Part shown: positions 9,282 to 16,870 of the stretch, in pieces
Position numbering within the stretch: position 1 is the first letter of the stretch
How the letters are laid out: each line of letters begins with the position of its first letter
Assembly (NCBI RefSeq): GCF_010499245.1
Contig: NZ_JAAGOW010000002.1
Location: 496,001 to 560,000, forward strand
Source: Variovorax sp. WS11
Lineage (GTDB): Bacteria > Pseudomonadota > Gammaproteobacteria > Burkholderiales > Burkholderiaceae_C
Reading direction: 5' to 3'
Length of the DNA stretch: 64,000 nucleotides
The notes under the pieces: model-generated
What the model saw: the letters and a program-made list of their open reading frames with translations, nothing else
What the model was told of the DNA's origin: nothing
The model's database searches: none
Position numbers and translations under genes: made by a program

Positions 9282-9309
9282 AGCTTCTGCTGCAGAAGCA
9301 GCAGAAGCT
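9282..9309. terminator. Strong stem-loop after NCS2 permease gene
   Basis: Perfect 11-base inverted arms (AGCTTCTGCTG / CAGCAGAAGCT) enclose a 6-base loop 11 bases after the permease stop. There is no T-run, so it is either a weak intrinsic terminator or an mRNA 3' stabiliser. Confidence 0.5.
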
Positions 9310-9476
9310 GAATCCGTGCGTTGCGCATAGCCTCGCCGGACACATTTGCGAGCGTGCTTTGAGGCGCGGGTCATGCTTGAAAGACCGAGCCGGTAACCTT
9401 TGCGCGACAAAAAGCGAGTATTTGATAGCTCCTGGCTCGGCTACAGTCCGCGCCACATCAAGAAGCCAGGGGCCCC

Positions 9477-9761
9477 ATGAGAAAGAAAAATCCCGCTGCA
9501 TTGCCAGCGCACGCATCGAGTTCGCGCACGTCGATGCCATCCGATCGCCGCGTATCGATCCGGATTCCGTTCCGCAACGTCCTCGCCGCTTGCCCGTGCG
9601 CCGCTGCTCTCGCAGCCCACGCCGGTTCCGTGAGCTACAGCTATGACGCCCTGGGCCGCTTGGCCAGCACCGTCTACAGCAACGGTGCTTCCTCCACCAC
9701 GATCACCTACAGCTACGACCCCGCGGGCAATCGCACCTCGGTGGTGAACACCACGCCGTAG
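9477..9761 (+). CDS. Small secreted protein with YD (RHS) repeats
   Basis: 94 residues. A signal-like hydrophobic stretch (NVLAACPCAAALAAHA, residues ~34-49) is followed by only two YD-repeat units, YSYDALGRL and YSYDPAGNRTS, and then ends. It is far too short to be a working RHS shell. It looks like an RHS-associated stand-alone fragment or a remnant of a longer RHS gene. The start at 9477 has an AGGGG site four bases upstream. It precedes the large RHS gene and is separated from it by a terminator-like hairpin. Confidence 0.6.
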   Translation: MRKKNPAALPAHASSSRTSMPSDRRVSIRIPFRNVLAACPCAAALAAHAGSVSYSYDALGRLASTVYSNGASSTTITYSYDPAGNRTSVVNTTP

Positions 9762-9776
9762 CTTCGGCGCGCTGTC

Positions 9777-9805
9777 GCAGCCCCGGGCCCGGAGGGCAGG
9801 GCTGC
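9777..9805 (+). terminator. Hairpin with pyrimidine tail before the large RHS gene
   Basis: GCAGCCC and GGGCTGC arms enclose a GC-rich loop, followed by a T/C-rich tract (TCGTTTCCTTTTCC). This is a plausible intrinsic terminator for the small YD-repeat gene. The large RHS gene begins 38 bases later. Confidence 0.5.
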
Positions 9806-9842
9806 TCGTTTCCTTTTCCATCAAAACACTGGGGGAGTTCCC

Positions 9843-12800
9843 ATGTCCAAGCTCGCGCGCGCCTGCGCCGTTGTCGTGGCCGTTGCCACATCGCTTGCAG
9901 GCGGCATCGCTGCTGCGCAGATGCAGAGCGGCGCGACTCGCAAGGCGGCACCGCCTTCCGTCGCCCTTGGCGTTCCCGCTGCCAGTGCCAATGCCAAGCC
10001 CAACATCAGCCAGCGTTCGTCCACCAATGCCACCGCGGGATGGGGCAGCTCATTGAACTTCGCCAGCGGCCAACCCGCCCTGCGCTACCTGCCGGACGAT
10101 CTGCCCACGGCGAGGGACCCTGTACGGCGAGAGGCCGTCAAGGACGGTGCCAAGGAGTCCGGAGTCTCCACCCGCAGCGCCACCGCACCCGGCGCCGCCG
10201 GCACCGGCGAGTTCGCCCCGGCCCCCGGCGTGCTGCGCGCCAACATGCCCCCGGTCACCTTCGCCGACGCGCAGCGCGTCCTGAAGGCCAGGGTGCTTCC
10301 GGCCAACGTCAATCAAGGCGTCACTGCGGCCCCCAAGACCAACAAGACCTCGGCCTCGGCTTCGACATCGGTCATGAAGATCTCCGGCGATGGCAACGCC
10401 TTGGGCCCCGCCTCCATCGCCGAGCTCGCGCGCTCCTTGCGCCACCACCCCGATCTCATCTACCAGTACGTCCGCAACAACATCGAGTACTACCCTGTCT
10501 TCGGATCGCAAAAAGGAGCCCTTGGCTCGGTGCTGGACAACCAGGCCACCGCCCACGACCAAGCCACCTTGATGGTCGAGCTCCTGCGCGCCTCGGGCGT
10601 CGAGGCCAACTACGTGCGCGGCATCGCCAAGCTCAGCGCTGCGCAGCTCGGTGAGTGGTGGGGCGTGAGCACCGCCAACGCCTGCGGCGTCCTGTCCCTG
10701 CTCGGCCAGGCCCAGATCCCCGTCTACGAGATCAACGCCACCAGCGCCGGCAGCTGCCCCGGCACCGTGGCCGCCTTGACCGATGTGTCCTTCGAGCACG
10801 TCTGGGTCAAGGTCAAGATCAACGGCAGCTGGTATGCCTTCGACCCCAGCTACAAGCCCCACACCTTCAAGAGCGGCATCGACCTCGCCAGCGCCGCCAC
10901 CACCGGCTACGACGCGGCAAGCCATCTGGCCTCCGCCCAGAGCGGCGCCACCGTCACTGGCGACTACGTCCAGAACATCCACCGGGCCAACATCCGCAGC
11001 AAGCTCGCCGGCTACGCCACCAACCTTGCCGGGTACCTGCGCGCCAACAAGCCCGCCGCCACGCTGGACGACGTCCTCGGCGGCAAGACCATCACCCCCT
11101 TCTACGGGGCGCTGCGCCAGAGCGCGCTGCCCTACCAGAACACCGCCTGGGGCAGCGAGGAATTGGCGGAGCTGCCGGGCTACATGAAGCCCACCCTGCG
11201 CATCCAGTACCAGGGCATCGACCAGACCTACACCTCCGACGCCATCTATGGCCGGCGTCTGACCCTCACCTACAACGGCGCCAATCAACCCGTGCTCAAG
11301 CTCGATGGCGTCGCGGTGGGCAATCCCGGCACGGCAGTGACCCCCGGCACCTCGACGGCGATCACCTTCACCGTCACCCACAACGCCTACGTCTCCACCT
11401 GGGCCAACCACAGCTTCACCCAGAAGATCAAGGGCGGCGGCACCAACACCTTCCTCATTGCCAACGGCTGGGGGCCCGCAGGCCGTGGCCCCGCGGAGAA
11501 CTACCGCCGCATCCAGAGCGACCTCAAGGCTTCCGGCGCCGCCGATGCCTCCGAACCTTTGCTCGGCTCCACCCTCGCCGTCATGGGCGCCCAGTGGATC
11601 GCGCAGAACACCCACGCCGGCTCGATCACCGAGCGCATCGCCGACACGACTTTGCTGCACCAGCACCAGGTCGGCATCGTGGGCTACACCGGCAGTGCCT
11701 ACGTCGACCTCCCGAGCAACGTGCTGGCCGTGGCCAACCTCGCGGGCAATGTCGACAAGGAGAGCGCGGCCTTTGCCAACTGGGGCATGCACGTGAGCAT
11801 TCTCGAGTCCACCGCCGTGCAGCAGACCACCGGCGTGCCGGCCGTTTCCACCGTCAAGCTCATCGACCTGGCCTCGGCCGCCGGCCAGCGCATCTACAAC
11901 GCGACATCCGCCAACTACGCCAGTGCCGTGCAGCCCAATCTGGTGAACTGCAGTGCGCACCTGGCCAACTTCAGCAACTACCTGGCCTCGGGCCTGCGCC
12001 TGATCCTGCCGGCGCGCTGCGACATCGCCGAGAACAGCTGGGCGGGGGCCGGTTACTTCACCGTGGGTTCCGGCCTCTACCTGGGCTCCGTCATCAGCAA
12101 CGGCCTCTCGGGCGGCCACTCGACGTACGACCAGTCGGCCGGGGCGGCCAACCTGGCCAGCTACGCCTACGACGGCGTGGGCCGGCGCACCACGGTGACC
12201 TTGGGCAACGGCACCACCATCGAGCGCGGCTATGACGCCCACGGCGCCTTGGCCAACCTGAGGAACTTCCTGGCTTCGCCCTCCCAGGGGGTGCAGTACA
12301 CGTACACGCGCAACCAGCTGCGCGAGCTCAAGAACGTGAGTTGGACCAACAACCTGTACCAGTGGAGCGGAGCCACGCCGGGGACCAGGAGCTACACCAG
12401 CAACGGGTTGAACCAGTACACCGCAGCCGGTGGCGCAGCCATGGGCTATGACGCCAACGGCAACCTGACGAGCGACGGCACTTGGAGCTACGGCTACGAC
12501 CTGGACAACCGGCTGAAGAGCGCGAACAAGAGCGGAACGGCAGCGAGCCTCGCCTACGACGCCGAGGGGCGCCTGCGACAAACGGTGATCGGGGCCAGCA
12601 CGACGAACCTGCTGTACGACGCTGCGGACCTGATCGCCAAGTACGACGCGGCGGGCACCACGCTGCAAAGGCGCTATGTGCACGGCCCCGGCACCGACGA
12701 GCCCATCGTCTGGTACGAGGGATCGGGCACCACCGCGAAGAACTGGCTGTATGCGGACCACCTGGGCAGCATCGTGGCCACGGCCAATGCGACGGGCGCG

Positions 12801-12875
12801 AGCACGGGCATCTACAGCTATGGGCCCTACGGCGACGCAAATCAATGGCCGCGACTTCTCTGGACATGCGCTTGA
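9843..12875 (+). CDS. RHS/YD-repeat protein with transglutaminase-like domain, C-terminus truncated by tip exchange
   Basis: 1010 residues. A signal peptide (cleavage near AAAQ, residue ~26) is followed by a transglutaminase-like domain at ~195-340. In this domain the usual active-site Cys position reads HDQATLM (D239-Q240), while H319 (FEHVW) and D334 (AFDPSYK) are kept. YD repeats occupy ~770-1000 (SYAYDGVGRR, GYDANGNLTSDG, AYDAEGRLRQ). The protein then runs through ADHLGSIVATA and stops 13 residues after SYGPYG. The conserved RFRYxGQ...FLQTDP core end is missing and the frame leaves into nonsense. The remainder of the locus suggests a polymorphic secreted toxin whose tip has been recombined. 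Confidence 0.85.
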   Translation: MSKLARACAVVVAVATSLAGGIAAAQMQSGATRKAAPPSVALGVPAASANAKPNISQRSSTNATAGWGSSLNFASGQPALRYLPDDLPTARDPVRREAVKDGAKESGVSTRSATAPGAAGTGEFAPAPGVLRANMPPVTFADAQRVLKARVLPANVNQGVTAAPKTNKTSASASTSVMKISGDGNALGPASIAELARSLRHHPDLIYQYVRNNIEYYPVFGSQKGALGSVLDNQATAHDQATLMVELLRASGVEANYVRGIAKLSAAQLGEWWGVSTANACGVLSLLGQAQIPVYEINATSAGSCPGTVAALTDVSFEHVWVKVKINGSWYAFDPSYKPHTFKSGIDLASAATTGYDAASHLASAQSGATVTGDYVQNIHRANIRSKLAGYATNLAGYLRANKPAATLDDVLGGKTITPFYGALRQSALPYQNTAWGSEELAELPGYMKPTLRIQYQGIDQTYTSDAIYGRRLTLTYNGANQPVLKLDGVAVGNPGTAVTPGTSTAITFTVTHNAYVSTWANHSFTQKIKGGGTNTFLIANGWGPAGRGPAENYRRIQSDLKASGAADASEPLLGSTLAVMGAQWIAQNTHAGSITERIADTTLLHQHQVGIVGYTGSAYVDLPSNVLAVANLAGNVDKESAAFANWGMHVSILESTAVQQTTGVPAVSTVKLIDLASAAGQRIYNATSANYASAVQPNLVNCSAHLANFSNYLASGLRLILPARCDIAENSWAGAGYFTVGSGLYLGSVISNGLSGGHSTYDQSAGAANLASYAYDGVGRRTTVTLGNGTTIERGYDAHGALANLRNFLASPSQGVQYTYTRNQLRELKNVSWTNNLYQWSGATPGTRSYTSNGLNQYTAAGGAAMGYDANGNLTSDGTWSYGYDLDNRLKSANKSGTAASLAYDAEGRLRQTVIGASTTNLLYDAADLIAKYDAAGTTLQRRYVHGPGTDEPIVWYEGSGTTAKNWLYADHLGSIVATANATGASTGIYSYGPYGDANQWPRLLWTCA
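12629..12835 (+). repeat. 207-base RHS core repeat, copy 1
   Basis: This segment encodes LIAKYDAAGTTLQRRYVHG through to SYGPYG. It matches 13541-13747 over 207 bases with no gaps and about 16 mismatches counted by eye (~92% identity). Similarity ends at 12835, immediately before the toxin tip, marking a recombination boundary. Confidence 0.85.
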
Positions 12876-13050
12876 TCAGATGCAAAACCGGGGCGTGATG
12901 CCTTCGATTGTCAAAAATGCGCTGAGCACTGGGACGCAGTTCACGACGCGAGCCGGTACGAACGGCGTCTACGATGCCGTCAACAATGTTCGGGTCATTG
13001 TGAATTCCGAGACAGGGCGGGTTGTGACGGTGATTCGAGGAGCGCCATGA
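12836..13050 (+). pseudogene. RHS C-terminal toxin tip (DUF4258-like), out of frame with its RHS core
   Basis: In the frame one base ahead of the RHS gene, the sequence reads QINGRDFSGHALDQMQNRGV and continues to VIVNSETGRVVTVIRGAP before a TGA at 13048. This looks like the DUF4258-type nuclease-fold tips found at the ends of RHS and contact-dependent toxins. It begins right at the end of the 207-base repeat. It has no start codon of its own and is not in frame with the core, so as written it cannot be made as a fusion. A one-base sequencing slip could restore the frame, but ~45 core codons would still be missing. The stop overlaps the next gene's start (ATGA). Confidence 0.65.
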
Positions 13051-13325
13051 TGAGCGAAGCAGCAGAACGAGCACGGTACTTGCGTCAGAAGATCAAGGAT
13101 GTGCTGCTTAACGAATGGGACCCGATAGGAGTTCAGGCAATACCTGAGGCGCAGGATGAATACGATGACTACGTCCCAAGGGTTTACTCGATGTTGATCG
13201 CGCGCAAGCCGATCAAGGAGGTATTTGAATACCGCTTGTGGGTTGAAAATGAACACATGGGTCTCACAGCAGACAGAAACCGAACGCAAAGCATCGCCGA
13301 GAGGCTGGTTGGCTTGGTCGTTTGA
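13047..13325 (+). CDS. Immunity protein for the RHS tip toxin
   Basis: 92 residues, acidic, in the classic immunity position. Its ATG overlaps the toxin tip stop in an ATGA, with a GGAG site upstream. The sequence (IKDVLLNEWDPIGVQAIPEA, then EYDDYVPRVYSMLI and ENEHMGL) resembles a small immunity-like family often seen behind RHS and CDI toxin ends. It presumably binds and neutralises the DUF4258-like tip. The gene appears intact even though the toxin is out of frame, as expected if protection from siblings is still selected. Confidence 0.7.
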   Translation: MMSEAAERARYLRQKIKDVLLNEWDPIGVQAIPEAQDEYDDYVPRVYSMLIARKPIKEVFEYRLWVENEHMGLTADRNRTQSIAERLVGLVV

Positions 13326-13413
13326 TCTGAGTCGCCCGGCATTCTTAAAGAGGCCTACAGGTCTTCAACCGACAACGCGAAACCTCGCTGGCGATGCGCT
13401 CCCAGCGGAGTGT

Positions 13414-13458
13414 CATCTGTATGCCTACGGAGACAACAACCCGGCAAGCCGGACCGGC
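13414..13458 (+). pseudogene. Remnant of an RHS core end (NLYAYxxNxPxxRTDP motif)
   Basis: The reading frame gives HLYAYGDNNPASRTG, a degraded form of the motif that normally joins an RHS core to its tip. No open core surrounds it. Together with the following cassette, it shows that more than one tip has passed through this locus. The rest of 13326-13540 shows nothing recognisable. Confidence 0.55.
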
Positions 13459-13540
13459 TCGCTCGCTCGCGAAGTAGTGGCACCGGTCGCAGGTCTCGAA
13501 AGAGCCATCAGCAATGCCTGGGGCACTTCAATGGCGCGAT

Positions 13541-13747
13541 CCTGATCGCCGAGTACGACGCGGCGGGCACGACGCTGCAAAGGCGTTACGTGCATGGCCC
13601 CGGTACCAACGAACCCATCGTCTGATACGAGGGGTCAGGCACCACTGCGAAGAACTGGCTCTACGCGGACCACCTGGGCAGCATCGTGGCCACCGCCAAT
13701 GCGACGGGCGCGAGCACGGGCATCTACAGCTATGGGCCCTATGGCGA
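13541..13747 (+). repeat. 207-base RHS core repeat, copy 2
   Basis: Gap-free match to 12629-12835. Among the ~16 differences is TGG to TGA at 13624-13626, which puts a stop where copy 1 has the Trp of IVWYEGSG. Unlike copy 1, this copy continues into the conserved core end. Confidence 0.85.
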
Positions 13748-14062
13748 GCCGAACACCACGACGGGGCCGAGGTTCAGATACATCGGCCAGCAGCTCATCG
13801 GCGAGCTCGGACTGTACTACTACAAGGCGCGCTTCTACTCGCCGAGCCTCGGCCGGTTCCTGCAGACCGACCCATGCGCTACAAGGACGACGTCAACCTG
13901 TATGCCTACGTGGGCAACACCCCGGCGAACAGGACCGACCCCTCCGGACTGAAAGCCAGCGACGCAGCGGCGCTGGCTGCTGGCGTTGGCGGAGCCCCGA
14001 GCCGCGGATCCGGCGCGGGGGACTACGTCATAGGCAGCGGCTCCGATCATCAAAAACCATGA
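13541..14062 (+). pseudogene. Displaced RHS core/tip cassette, broken
   Basis: This segment encodes the RHS core end that copy 1 lacks: SYGPYGEPNTTTGPRFRYIG, then YYYKARFYSPSLGRFLQTDP. It carries an in-frame TGA at 13624. A one-base frameshift just after LQTDP moves DDVNLYAYVGNTPANRTDPS into another frame. After that motif only ~35 residues remain before a TGA at 14060, too few for a toxin domain, so the old tip is largely deleted. It is an orphan cassette typical of RHS loci where a new tip has been inserted ahead of the old one. Confidence 0.75.
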
Positions 14063-14415
14063 CACACATGCATCTGAGAGCCGGAATTTCCGATACCGAG
14101 TGGTTTCGCAGATCTCTATTCGAGGCGAGAACGGATCAAGTCGGAATGTGGCAGATGGTGAAAGCGGGACGAGAGGGATTCGGCTTGAGCGGCACTGTGC
14201 TCGCGGCTTTCGTGAGGCGCTTTATAGAGGAGATGGTTGCTGGCGGTGCCGAGCCGATCGTTGGCGACATGTCGGCGCCGTTTGGCTGGAGTCGAACGAC
14301 CAAGTACGGCATCAGGCCCCTGGACATCGCAATTTCACTTGTTGACGAATGGACGAGATCTGGCGTTGATCCTGATGTCGACGGAGTCTGGTTTGCCTTT
14401 CCGTCAGCTTTTTGA
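14059..14415 (+). CDS. Putative orphan immunity protein
   Basis: 118 residues; family not recognised. Its ATG overlaps the stop of the decayed RHS cassette (ATGA), which is the position of an immunity gene. Codon use is noticeably less GC-biased than in its neighbours (for example CGAGAGGGATTC and TTTATAGAG), as is common for immunity genes acquired with a tip. It contains GMWQMVKAGREGFGLSGTVL and a C-terminal DIAISLVDEW. The cognate toxin seems to be gone. Alternatively it could be an unrelated small gene. Confidence 0.5.
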   Translation: MTHMHLRAGISDTEWFRRSLFEARTDQVGMWQMVKAGREGFGLSGTVLAAFVRRFIEEMVAGGAEPIVGDMSAPFGWSRTTKYGIRPLDIAISLVDEWTRSGVDPDVDGVWFAFPSAF

Positions 14416-14459
14416 AGGGGCAGATGGCAATGCTTGCCGGCCCGTGGGTGTGGTTCCGA

Positions 14460-14487
14460 TTGACGCCGAGACCCTGCCTGCTATGCT
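14460..14487 (+). promoter_or_regulatory. Sigma-70 promoter for the EAD/MoxR/vWA operon
   Basis: TTGACG at 14460-14465 and TATGCT at 14482-14487 are separated by 16 bases, close to consensus for a housekeeping promoter. It lies 55 bases before the first gene of the operon, whose ATG (14543) has a GAGGAG site at 14533-14538. No comparable promoter was seen inside the operon. Confidence 0.6.
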
Positions 14488-14542
14488 GGCCCGCGATCAA
14501 TAACGCGGTGCTCCCGCGCAGGAGCCCCTTCGAGGAGCTGCG

Positions 14543-15811
14543 ATGGTCTCGAATGTCTCGGTCGCGATCTCTTCCGTGGCGCACGCGCTGACGCGCGCTC
14601 GCAACGAGGGCTTCGAATCCGCCAGCGCCGCCGACGTCGAGGAAGCCTGCTTCCTGGCCGAGCTCCGGCGCTGCCGCAGCAGCGCGGCGCAAGTGCAGCA
14701 CCCGCCCGGCGTCTTCCATTCGGTCGACGATCACGTGATGTCGCTGCTGCAGACTTATCTGGCGCACGAAGCGAAGCAGGCCGCCAAGGGCAGCAGCCTG
14801 GTGCCGGCGAACCTGGCCACCGCCGAGGGCTACGAGGCCAAGTTCGACAACGTCGATCCCGGCTGGATCTGGAGCCTGCGCGACTGGATCAAGAAACTGC
14901 GCAAGCACGAGTTCCTCGACGCGGCGCCCGGCTCGCAGGAGATCGCGAACGACTACCGCCTCGCGCTGCTGAGCGACTGGGGCACCGGGCTCTACGGCGC
15001 ACCGGTCTGCGCCCGCTCGATCGAAAGCGACAAGCAGGCCATCGACATGGTGCTGCACCTGGGCGACATCTACTACGCGGGCGACGCCGACGAGGTCGAC
15101 GAGCGCTTCCTCGCGCACTGGCCCCGGCATCCGGGCGCCGCGAACCGCGCGCTCAACGGCAACCACGAGATGTACACCGGCGGCAACGCCTACTTCGACC
15201 GCATCCTGGGCAGCGCCGCCTTCGCGCAGCCGGCCAGCTACTTCGCGCTGCACAACGAGCACTGGCTGCTGGTCGGGCTGGACACCGCCTATGCCGAACA
15301 CGACCTGTACGGCACGCAGACGGCCTGGCTGCGCGCGCTGGCGGATGCGCTGCCCGGGCACGGCATCCTGCTGTTCTCGCATCACCAGCCCTTCTCGGCC
15401 TTCGAGTCGCAGGGCCCGCTGCTGCAGCACAAGCTGATGCCGTTGCTGTCGACCGGCCGCGTCGCCGCCTGGTACTGGGGCCATGAGCACAGCTGCGTGC
15501 GCTACGACCGGCATCCGGGCTGGAAGATGCACGGGCGCTGCATCGGCCACAGCGGCTTTCCCTATTTCAGGCTGGTCAAGAACGGAGCGCGCAACGAGAC
15601 GCGCTGGGTCCGCTTCGACGCCGCCAACTACCTGCCCGGCGGCGTGGTGTTGGACGGGCCCAACCCCTATGTGACCGAGAACCCCGCACGCTACGGACCC
15701 AACGGCTACGTGACGCTGGACCTCAAGGGTCGCACCGTCCACGAGACCTATTGGGCCCCGGACGGTGACCAGCCGCTCGACGAGTTCGATTTCGAGTTCG
15801 AGGCGCCATGA
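14543..15811 (+). CDS. Metallophosphoesterase (calcineurin-like), first gene of the conflict operon
   Basis: 422 residues. The full metal-binding set is visible: D145 (LLSDWGTG), D175 with H172 (LHLGDIYYAG), N207-H208 (NGNHEM), H280 (FSHHQPFS) and H314/H316 (WGHEHS). An ~130-residue helical N-terminal region precedes the catalytic domain, and a ~75-residue tail follows it. Such enzymes cut phosphomono- or diesters, including nucleotides. No signal peptide is seen, so it acts in the cytoplasm. Its stop overlaps the next ATG, tying it to the EAD/MoxR/vWA genes, where it may be an effector or may handle a nucleotide signal. That role is inference. Confidence 0.85.
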   Translation: MVSNVSVAISSVAHALTRARNEGFESASAADVEEACFLAELRRCRSSAAQVQHPPGVFHSVDDHVMSLLQTYLAHEAKQAAKGSSLVPANLATAEGYEAKFDNVDPGWIWSLRDWIKKLRKHEFLDAAPGSQEIANDYRLALLSDWGTGLYGAPVCARSIESDKQAIDMVLHLGDIYYAGDADEVDERFLAHWPRHPGAANRALNGNHEMYTGGNAYFDRILGSAAFAQPASYFALHNEHWLLVGLDTAYAEHDLYGTQTAWLRALADALPGHGILLFSHHQPFSAFESQGPLLQHKLMPLLSTGRVAAWYWGHEHSCVRYDRHPGWKMHGRCIGHSGFPYFRLVKNGARNETRWVRFDAANYLPGGVVLDGPNPYVTENPARYGPNGYVTLDLKGRTVHETYWAPDGDQPLDEFDFEFEAP

Positions 15812-16848
15812 AGCGGCTCAGCCCGGAACAGCTGGAGGCCGCGCGCGATGCGCTGGTCGATGGCTACCGCAACTGGGCCGCGCTGAAACAACTCGCAGCC
15901 TTCGCACTCGACATCAATCTGGAGGCAAAGGTCGGCAAGGGCCCGCTGGACGACGTGGCCTTCGACCTGATCGAACTCACCGAGGCCCGGGGTTGGACCG
16001 AGATGCTGTTGCGCGACGCGGTCGCGCGCAATCCCGGCAATCCCATGCTGCAGGCACTCGCGCTGAGCCACGGCTTCGCGCCCGCACCCTTCACCGGGCC
16101 CCGGGCCGCCCAACTGGACGCCGGCTTCCAGGCCAGGATCATCCAGGCCTCAGGACTCGAATCCACCGGCCGCTGGCGGCAGCAGATGATCCAGCGCGAG
16201 CGCCGCGTCTGCCAGATCCGCGCCGGCGGCAATGCGGTCGGCACCGGCTTCCTGGTCGCCCCCCGGCTGGTGATGAGCAACTGGCATGTCTTCGAATCGC
16301 CGCGCGGCTCCGGCCAGCTCGGCGCTCCCGGCGGCTATTCGGCCTGCTTCGACTTCCGCGCCGCCGAAGGCCATGAGCCGGCCGACGCGGGCATCGACGT
16401 GCCCTTCGACGCCGCCGCGGGCTACCAGGACGCCAGCCACAAGCTGGAGCTGGACTATGTCCTGCTCCCCCTTTCGCGCGAGATCGGCAGCGAGCCCGTG
16501 GCCGGCGGCACGAAGCGCGGCTGGCTGGCCCTGGGCACGCGCGCCTTCGAGTTGCCCAAGGAAAGCTGCCTGGTGCTGCAGCACCCAGCCGGCCGCACGA
16601 TCGAGGTGGCGCCCGGCGTGGTCACCCAGTGGCTGCCGGGCCACGAGCAGGCCATCTACGAGCACTCGGCCGAGACCGAAGACGGTTCCTCGGGCTCGCC
16701 CTGCTTTGCCGCGGACTGGGCCCTGCTGGCGATGCACCACCGGGTCGACCCCGAGACGCATGCCGCCAACCGGGCCATCGCGACGAGCGCCATCCTCCAG
16801 CGCATGGGCGCCATCGGCAAGCTGGGGCTCTTGCCCGCGCTGGACTGA
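15808..16848 (+). CDS. EAD1-trypsin-like serine protease effector
   Basis: 346 residues. Residues ~1-95 match the effector-associated domain EAD1 pattern (LVDGYRNWAALKQLAAFAL, GPLDDVAFDLIELTEARGW, VARNPGNPMLQAL). Residues ~125-340 are a trypsin-like protease with the triad H160 (SNWHVFES), D216 (ELDYVLLPLS) and S295 (DGSSGSPCF). EADs are small death-fold-like adaptors known to tether effectors to NTPase-based conflict systems by homotypic contacts, and trypsin is one of their commonest partners. The start overlaps the upstream stop (ATGA). There is no signal peptide. It is probably the protein-cutting arm of the system. Confidence 0.85.
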   Translation: MKRLSPEQLEAARDALVDGYRNWAALKQLAAFALDINLEAKVGKGPLDDVAFDLIELTEARGWTEMLLRDAVARNPGNPMLQALALSHGFAPAPFTGPRAAQLDAGFQARIIQASGLESTGRWRQQMIQRERRVCQIRAGGNAVGTGFLVAPRLVMSNWHVFESPRGSGQLGAPGGYSACFDFRAAEGHEPADAGIDVPFDAAAGYQDASHKLELDYVLLPLSREIGSEPVAGGTKRGWLALGTRAFELPKESCLVLQHPAGRTIEVAPGVVTQWLPGHEQAIYEHSAETEDGSSGSPCFAADWALLAMHHRVDPETHAANRAIATSAILQRMGAIGKLGLLPALD

Positions 16849-16870
16849 GCGCCTTTCCGGAGAGAAGCAC

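Noticed and set aside
9282..9309. CRISPR or insertion-sequence end at the strong hairpin
   Set aside because: A single hairpin with no repeats, spacers, target duplication or transposase nearby.
10050..12845. Long antisense open frame (~930 codons) opposite the RHS gene
   Set aside because: Composition is the Val/Gly/Ala-rich mirror of a high-GC coding strand; no domain motifs, whereas the forward strand has clear YD repeats.
12629..13747. Transposon or duplication by insertion sequence for the 207-base repeat
   Set aside because: The repeats encode the RHS core and end at a tip junction; no transposase or terminal repeats.
13594..14058. Long frame leading into the orphan immunity gene
   Set aside because: It is an off-frame reading of the broken RHS cassette; the ATG at 14059 is the natural start.
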